Below, in pieces: positions 58,783 through 64,000 of a DNA stretch of 64,000 nucleotides. This DNA is from Pseudomonas entomophila (GTDB lineage: Bacteria; Pseudomonadota; Gammaproteobacteria; Pseudomonadales; Pseudomonadaceae), in the NCBI RefSeq assembly GCF_013523165.1, contig NZ_JAAMQI010000011.1, positions 62,001 through 126,000 of the forward strand. The letters are read 5' to 3'. The notes beneath the pieces are model-generated. The model did no database searches and had not been told where the DNA came from. It saw nothing but the letters and a program-made list of their open reading frames with translations. Every line of letters begins with the position of its first letter. Position 1 is the first letter of the stretch. The translations under genes and the position numbers were made by a program.

Positions 58783-59937
58783 ATGCCACGTACACCTCTG
58801 TATTTCGACTACGCCGCCACCACTCCAGTCGACGACCGTGTCATCGAGGCCATGATGGGCTGCCTGGGCAGCCAGGCCACGTTCGGCAACCCTGCCTCGA
58901 CAGGTCACGCCTATGGCCAGGCCGCGCGCACGGCCGTCGAGCAGGCCAGGCAGCACGTGGCCGAACGCGTGGGCGCACCGGCCGGCGACATCGTCTGGAC
59001 GTCGGGTGCCACCGAGTCGAACAACCTGGCGCTCAAGGGCATCGCCCTCACCTCAGGCACGCCTGGCCATGTGATCACCAGCGTGCTCGAGCACAAGGCC
59101 GTGCTCGACACCGTCGCCGAACTCGAGCGCCAGGGCCATGCCATCACCCGGCTGCAGCCCGATGCCCATGGGCTGATCCAGCCCGACGCGGTGGAGGCGG
59201 CCTTGAGGCCCGACACCGTGCTGGTGTCGCTGATGGCCGTCAACAACGAACTGGGGACCTGGACCGACATCGCCGCGATCGGCGAGCGGGTCCGGCGCCA
59301 TGGCGCGCTGCTGCACGTCGATGCCGCGCAGGCCATCGGCCGCCGCGGGCTCGACGTGCAGCGCGATGCGGTTGACATGATATCGTTCTCGGCGCACAAG
59401 GTGTATGGCCCCAAGGGCATCGGCGCACTGTACGTCGGGCCGCGCGCGCGGCCGGCCCTGCGTGCCCAGATCCACGGCGGCGGGCATGAAGGCGGCCTGC
59501 GCTCGGGTACCCTGGCAACGCACCAGATCGTCGGCATGGGCCGTGCCTTCGCACTGGCCAGCGTGCCGGGCGATGCCGAGCACCAGCGCCTGGAGCGGCT
59601 GAGCCAGCGCCTGCGCGAAGGGCTGCTGGCCCTGCCAGGCGTCTCGCTCAACGGTTGTCCGTACCAGCGCATTCCCCATACCTTGAACCTGCGCATCGAG
59701 ACCCCCGGTTTCAACAGCGCAGCCCTTGCCGGTGACCTGGCCCTGTCCTCGACCTCGGCCTGCAACTCCGCCAGCCAGGCAGCTTCCCACGTCTTGCTGG
59801 GCCTGGGCCTGACCCCGGCACAGGCACGCAGCAGCGTGCGCCTGAGCCTGGGTCGCCAGACCACCGAGGCCGATGTCGAACGGGCCCTCGAGGTCTTCGA
59901 GCGTACCCTCGCGACCGCCACACCTGCACTGTGGTGA
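58783..59937 (+). CDS. Cysteine desulfurase-like PLP aminotransferase (class V)
   Basis: A 384-residue IscS/NifS-type enzyme that would remove sulfur from cysteine (cysteine to alanine plus persulfide). Start at 58783 gives MPRTPLYFDYAATTPVDDRV, the canonical opening; an in-frame ATG at 58762 is possible. Landmarks: FGNPASTGHAYG, TSGATESNNLALKG, SVLEHKAVLD (PLP-stacking His), MAVNNELGT, SFSAHKVYGPKGIGALY (Schiff-base Lys), GGGHEGGLRSGT, and the catalytic-Cys loop SSTSACNS. There are no isc/suf scaffold genes nearby, so this is a stand-alone desulfurase serving another sulfur pathway or a redundant copy. Confidence 0.88.
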   Translation: MPRTPLYFDYAATTPVDDRVIEAMMGCLGSQATFGNPASTGHAYGQAARTAVEQARQHVAERVGAPAGDIVWTSGATESNNLALKGIALTSGTPGHVITSVLEHKAVLDTVAELERQGHAITRLQPDAHGLIQPDAVEAALRPDTVLVSLMAVNNELGTWTDIAAIGERVRRHGALLHVDAAQAIGRRGLDVQRDAVDMISFSAHKVYGPKGIGALYVGPRARPALRAQIHGGGHEGGLRSGTLATHQIVGMGRAFALASVPGDAEHQRLERLSQRLREGLLALPGVSLNGCPYQRIPHTLNLRIETPGFNSAALAGDLALSSTSACNSASQAASHVLLGLGLTPAQARSSVRLSLGRQTTEADVERALEVFERTLATATPALW

Positions 59938-60075
59938 ATGCGCCTGTGGCGTCGCTCGTCCTGAACGCCTGAGACGAGCGCGCCCCGACGGGTACGCCAG
60001 CCCCTGGCTGGCCGGAACTCTTGCCGCCCTGCGCTGCTCCATCGGTTGAAGGCTTGTCAGCGAACAGGAGTTGCC

Positions 60076-61542
60076 ATGACCACCCGAGCCCTGCGCGAAC
60101 CCTCGGCCTCCCCACAGGAGCGCCATTTCGCCACCGACATCCCGGCACGCCTCGACCGTCTGCCCTGGACACGTTTTCATACCCTGCTGGTGTTCGCGCT
60201 GGGCATCACCTGGCTGCTCGATGGGCTGGAGGTCACACTGGCAGGGTCAGTGTCCGGCGCCTTGAAAGACAGCCCGGCCCTGCGGATGAGCAACACCGAC
60301 ATCGGCCTGGCCGGCGCCGTCTACATCGCCGGCGCCGTGCTGGGCGCGCTGTTCTTCGGCTGGCTCACCGATCGCCTGGGCCGGCGCAAACTGTTCTTCA
60401 TCACCTTGTTCCTGTACATCGCCGCCACGGCCGCGACGGCGCTGTCGTGGAACCTGTGGAGTTTCCTGCTGTTTCGCTTTCTGACCGGGGCGGGCATCGG
60501 GGGCGAATACACGGCCATCAACTCGACCATCCAGGAGTTCACGCCTGCGCGCTTTCGCGGCTGGGTGGACCTGACCGTCAACGGCACTTTCTGGATCGGC
60601 GCTGCCCTCGGCGCGGTCGGCGCGATCGTGCTGCTGGATGCCGACTGGGTGGGGACCGAACTGGGCTGGCGGCTGTGCTTCGGCATCGGCGCCGTGCTGG
60701 GGCTGATCATCGTCTGGATGCGCCTGTGGATTCCGGAAAGCCCACGGTGGCTGATGATCCACGATCGCCCCGAGGAAGCCGAGCGCATCGTCGCCGCCAT
60801 CGAACAGCGCTACCGGGCACACGGGATCGACCTGCCGCCCGTCACCAGCGCGCCCTTGCGCCTGCGCGCGCGGGATCACACGCCGATTCGCGAGGTGTTC
60901 TCGACCCTGTTCATCGGCCACCGCCAACGGGCGTTGGTGGGGCTCACGCTGCTCACCGCCCAGGCCTTTTTCTACAACGCGATCTTCTTCACCTATGCCC
61001 TGGTGCTGACGGACTTCTACGACGTGCCTTCGGCCCACGTGGGCTGGTACGTGCTGCCTTTCGCACTGGGCAACTTCTGTGGGCCATTGCTGCTAGGGCG
61101 TCTGTTCGACGTGGTCGGACGGCGGATCATGATCAGCACCACGTTCCTGCTGTCTGGCGTGCTGCTGGCCGCCAGTGGCTACGGTTTCCAGCAGGGCCTG
61201 CTGGACGTGACCGAGCAGACCCTCTGCTGGATGGTGATCTTCTTCTTCGCCTCGGCCGCCGCCAGCTCGGCCTACCTCACCGTCGCCGAGACCTTCCCGT
61301 TGGAAATCCGCGCATTGGCCATTGCGGTGTTCTACGCCTTCGGCACCGGGCTGGGCGGGATCGTCGGCCCTACCCTGTTCGGGGCGCTGATCGACACCGG
61401 GGACCGGACGTTCGTGTTCTACGGCTACCTGCTCGGCGCGACGCTGATGGTGCTGGCCGCCGTGGTCCAGGCCGTGTGGGGCGCTGCAGCGGAGCGCAAG
61501 TCGCTGGAAGAAGTCGCCCGGCCCTTGTCGCAGGTGTCCTGA
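60076..61542 (+). CDS. MFS transporter of the sugar porter type
   Basis: A 488-residue 12-helix MFS permease; the ATG at 60076 has CAGGAG 7 bases upstream. Signature loops are GWLTDRLGRRKLFF (motif A between helices 2 and 3), RFLTGAGIGGEYTAINSTIQEF and the post-helix-6 WIPESPRWLMIHDRPEEAERIV typical of sugar and aromatic-acid porters, then LFDVVGRRIMIS in the second half. Likely a proton symporter for an organic acid or sugar; the substrate cannot be specified. 138 bp after the desulfurase gene and 203 bp before the amidase gene, same strand. Confidence 0.85.
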   Translation: MTTRALREPSASPQERHFATDIPARLDRLPWTRFHTLLVFALGITWLLDGLEVTLAGSVSGALKDSPALRMSNTDIGLAGAVYIAGAVLGALFFGWLTDRLGRRKLFFITLFLYIAATAATALSWNLWSFLLFRFLTGAGIGGEYTAINSTIQEFTPARFRGWVDLTVNGTFWIGAALGAVGAIVLLDADWVGTELGWRLCFGIGAVLGLIIVWMRLWIPESPRWLMIHDRPEEAERIVAAIEQRYRAHGIDLPPVTSAPLRLRARDHTPIREVFSTLFIGHRQRALVGLTLLTAQAFFYNAIFFTYALVLTDFYDVPSAHVGWYVLPFALGNFCGPLLLGRLFDVVGRRIMISTTFLLSGVLLAASGYGFQQGLLDVTEQTLCWMVIFFFASAAASSAYLTVAETFPLEIRALAIAVFYAFGTGLGGIVGPTLFGALIDTGDRTFVFYGYLLGATLMVLAAVVQAVWGAAAERKSLEEVARPLSQVS

Positions 61543-61745
61543 AACGGCAAGCAGAAGGCAGTGCAGTTGATCAGGTCTTCACACACCCTCCCGTCGGCGC
61601 GGCACGCACACGCTTGAAGCGTGCCGCTGCCGCTCACTGCTCCACTGCAAAGACCCATTGCCCCCACGCCAGCCTGCGAGGCGTCGTGCCTTGTTGGTAC
61701 ACTGCCGCCCTTTATCACCCACCTGCACACAGACTGGTGAATGCA

Positions 61746-63452
61746 ATGATCGAGGTAACCGAGGTTTCCATCGCCGCGCTGCGCGAGGCGCTCGTCAGTG
61801 GCCGTACGACGGCGGTCGAGCTGGTCGAGGCCTACCAGGCACGTATCGCGGCCTACGATGGCGCCACGACCGACACGGCCTTGAACGCCGTGGTGGTGCA
61901 CAACCCTGAAGCACTCGACGAGGCGCGGGCGTCGGATGCACGCAGGGCACGGGGCGAGAGCCTGGGGCCGCTGGACGGCATCCCGTACACGGCCAAGGAC
62001 AGCTACCTGGTCAAAGGGTTGACCGCCGCCTCCGGCAGCCCGGCGTTCGCTGACCTGGTCGCGCAACGGGATGCCTTCACCATCGAGCGCCTGCGCGCCG
62101 CCGGAGCCATCTGCCTGGGCAAGACCAACATGCCGCCCATGGCCAACGGTGGCATGCAGCGCGGTGTCTACGGCCGTGCCGAAAGCCCGTACAACGCCCG
62201 CTACCTGACCGCACCTTTCGCCTCCGGCTCGTCCAATGGTGCCGGCACGGCGACGGCAGCCAGCTTTGCAGCCTTTGGCCTGGCCGAGGAAACCTGGTCC
62301 AGCGGGCGTGGCCCGGCGTCGAACAATGGCTTGTGCGCCTACACCCCCTCGCGTGGCGTGATCTCGGTCCGTGGCAACTGGCCGTTGACGCCGACCATGG
62401 ACGTGGTGGTGCCCTATGCCCGCACCATGGCCGACCTGTTGCAGGTGCTCGACGTGGTGGTGGCCGACGACCCGGACACCCGTGGCGACCTCTGGCGCCT
62501 GCAGCCTTGGGTGCCGCTTCCACGGGCCTCCAGCGTACGCCCGGCCAGCTACCTGGCGCTGGCGACCGATGCCAGCGCCCTGCGCGACAAGCGTTTCGGT
62601 GTCCCGCGCATGTACATCAATGCCGATGCCGAAGCCGGCACCTCCGACACGCCTGGGATCGGCGGCCCGACCGGCCAGCGCATCCACACCCGTGAAAGTG
62701 TCATGGCCCTGTGGCACGACGCGCGCCAGGCCCTGGAGGCCGCCGGTGCGCAGGTCATCGAGGTGGACTTCCCGCTGGTGTCCAACTGCGAAGGCGATCG
62801 CCCGGGCGCGCCGACCGTGTTCAACCGCGGCCTCGTGTCGCCCGAATTCCTGCATGACGAACTGTGGGAGCTGTCGGGCTGGGCCTTCGACGATTTCCTG
62901 CGCGCCAACGACGACCCACGGCTGAACCGCCTGGCGGACGTCGACGGCCCGAAGATCTTCCCCCATGACCCAGGCACCCTGCCCAACCGCGAAGACGACC
63001 TGGCCGCCGGGATGGACGAATACGTGAACATGGCCAAGCGCGGGCTCAAGCGCTGGGACGAGATCGCCAGTGTGCCGGACGGCCTGCGCGGCCTGGAGCG
63101 CACGCGCAAGCTGGACCTGGAAGACTGGATGGACGCGCACGGGCTCGACGCGGTGATCTTCCCCACCGTGGCCGACGTCGGCCCGGCGGACGCCGACGTC
63201 AACCCGGCCAGTGCCGACATCGCCTGGAGCAATGGCGTGTGGGTGGCCAACGGCAACCTGGCGATTCGTCACCTGGGCGTCCCGACCGTGACCGTGCCGA
63301 TGGGCGTGATGGCCGATATCGGCATGCCGGTGGGGCTGACCCTGGCAGGTCGCGCCTATGACGATTCGGCGCTGCTGCGCTATGGCGCAGCGTTCGAAGC
63401 GACCGGCCAGCGCCGCCAGGTGCCGCCCCGCACGCCACCGCTGGCGGGTTGA
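61746..63452 (+). CDS. Amidase-signature family hydrolase
   Basis: A 568-residue amidase-signature enzyme starting MIEVTEVSIAALREALVSGR. The Ser-cis-Ser-Lys triad can be placed: Lys84 in PYTAKDSY, the cis-Ser in FASGSSNGAGT (162/163), and the nucleophile near Ser186 in EETWSSGRGPASNNG. It would hydrolyse a carboxamide to acid plus ammonia. The GG-SS-G motif is varied to GSSNGAG, and the usual TGGSIR to WSSGRG, so substrate preference may be unusual. The preceding MFS transporter could supply the substrate, but they are 203 bp apart. The open frame extends upstream without a plausible start. Confidence 0.82.
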   Translation: MIEVTEVSIAALREALVSGRTTAVELVEAYQARIAAYDGATTDTALNAVVVHNPEALDEARASDARRARGESLGPLDGIPYTAKDSYLVKGLTAASGSPAFADLVAQRDAFTIERLRAAGAICLGKTNMPPMANGGMQRGVYGRAESPYNARYLTAPFASGSSNGAGTATAASFAAFGLAEETWSSGRGPASNNGLCAYTPSRGVISVRGNWPLTPTMDVVVPYARTMADLLQVLDVVVADDPDTRGDLWRLQPWVPLPRASSVRPASYLALATDASALRDKRFGVPRMYINADAEAGTSDTPGIGGPTGQRIHTRESVMALWHDARQALEAAGAQVIEVDFPLVSNCEGDRPGAPTVFNRGLVSPEFLHDELWELSGWAFDDFLRANDDPRLNRLADVDGPKIFPHDPGTLPNREDDLAAGMDEYVNMAKRGLKRWDEIASVPDGLRGLERTRKLDLEDWMDAHGLDAVIFPTVADVGPADADVNPASADIAWSNGVWVANGNLAIRHLGVPTVTVPMGVMADIGMPVGLTLAGRAYDDSALLRYGAAFEATGQRRQVPPRTPPLAG

Positions 63453-64000
63453 GACCAACGCGCTCCGTAGCGGCCTGCCAGCGACAGGAAGCCCTGTACT
63501 GGTGGTCATGCCGCTGCGGTACAGGCTGTCGCGATCCTCTGTGGGGTCGCTTCAACAAGGGTCTGTGGGGATGCAGGCGGCGCCTGGCCGGGCGTTATCG
63601 TTGGCACGCCAGCTCCCACTGGCCCTCATTCCAAGTCACTACCACGGCATCAGCCTACTGACTGGGCCACTGTGAGAGCGGGCTTGCCCGCGATACAGGC
63701 GGCGCCTGACCGGGCGCTATCGCTGGCAAGCCCGCTTCCACTGGCCCTCATTCCAAGCCACTACCACGGCATTAGCCTACTGACTGGCCACTGTGGAAGC
63801 GGGCTTGCCCGCGATACAGGCGGCGCCTGACCGGGCGCTATCGCTGGCAAGCCCACCGGCCCTCATTCCAGGCCACTACCTTGCATCAGCCTACTGACTG
63901 GCTACTGTGGGAGCGGGCTTGCCCGCGATGGCGGCAGCGCAGACAACATTGCACCCTCTGTGACTTGACGCCCACCTCTCGATTCAACACTATGTTGCAA
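63453..64000. other. Right-end intergenic region dominated by REP repeats
   Basis: No gene is visible to the window edge. Most of the region is the tandem REP-pair array (63574-63940); the last 60 bases are unique. Confidence 0.7.
63574..63940. repeat. Three tandem REP-pair (BIME-like) units, period about 121 bp
   Basis: Each unit starts CAGGCGGCGCCTG (63574, 63696, 63817), passes an inverted REP (CTATCGCTGGCAAGCCCGC or variant), then GGCCCTCATTCCAAGCCACT and a forward REP (GCGGGCTTGCCCGCGAT). The first unit is most diverged and the third has lost about 8 bases at the inverted REP. A last forward REP ends near 63930. Confidence 0.8.

Noticed and set aside
60021-61745. Plus-strand frame continuous with the amidase, apparently giving a 1,143-residue fusion
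   Set aside because: Its first half is the out-of-frame reading of the MFS transporter gene and is low-complexity; the amidase starts at its own ATG at 61746.

Overview
The window is high-GC DNA from a fluorescent pseudomonad, most likely of the Pseudomonas putida group. The evidence is a LapF-type giant adhesin with its own type I secretion genes, a DUF1652 gene (a family I know mainly from Pseudomonas), and REP/BIME elements of the Pseudomonas type (GCGGGCTTGCCCGCGAT core). No rRNA, tRNA, CRISPR array, prophage or insertion sequence was seen. All assignments come from reading the sequence and its translations; no database search was run.

Layout. 1-1444 (minus): a partial iron-dependent, heme-oxygenase-like enzyme, a small lipoprotein and a KGG-repeat stress protein. 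1995-29612 (plus): a 7,578-residue adhesin (22.7 kb, about 79 Ig-like repeats), then TolC-type outer-membrane, ABC and HlyD genes, which together form a biofilm adhesin and its dedicated exporter. 29619-35510: a trypsin-like lipoprotein, a nucleotide-transporter-like MFS protein coupled to a Tat-type aldo/keto reductase, pyridoxal kinase pdxY, and an MFS exporter. 35556-38095: a Tus-like replication-terminus-binding protein and a formaldehyde-dehydrogenase-type MDR enzyme.

38348-47189 is a coherent catabolic locus: an NCS1 nucleobase-type permease divergent from a flavin reductase / luciferase-like monooxygenase pair, then a DUF1185 protein, an alpha/beta hydrolase, an aldehyde dehydrogenase, a second flavin reductase, a carboxymuconolactone-decarboxylase-like protein, a GntR/FCD regulator and a NUDIX hydrolase. 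Three TGGTATACCA-type operators sit at its three promoters. I infer uptake and oxidative ring opening of an N-heterocycle, in the style of the Rut (uracil) pathway but with a different gene set.

47449-63452 holds mostly housekeeping and accessory genes: DUF1652, a sugar-phosphate isomerase-like TIM barrel, L-serine dehydratase with a divergent LysR regulator, a bile-acid/sodium-symporter-family protein, YbjQ, a DMT exporter, a PstS-like/OmpA fusion, TerC, a cysteine desulfurase-like enzyme, an MFS transporter and an amidase. The right end is a tandem array of REP pairs.

The most interesting signals are: (1) the Tus homologue, whose own predicted promoter is overlapped by one copy of a 19-bp motif that recurs 183 bp away, an arrangement like E. 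coli tus/TerB; (2) the uncharacterised monooxygenase locus and its three-operator regulon; (3) the internal architecture of the adhesin, with three-domain super-repeats and a sharp switch in linker type; (4) a 72-bp element present at two distant intergenic sites.
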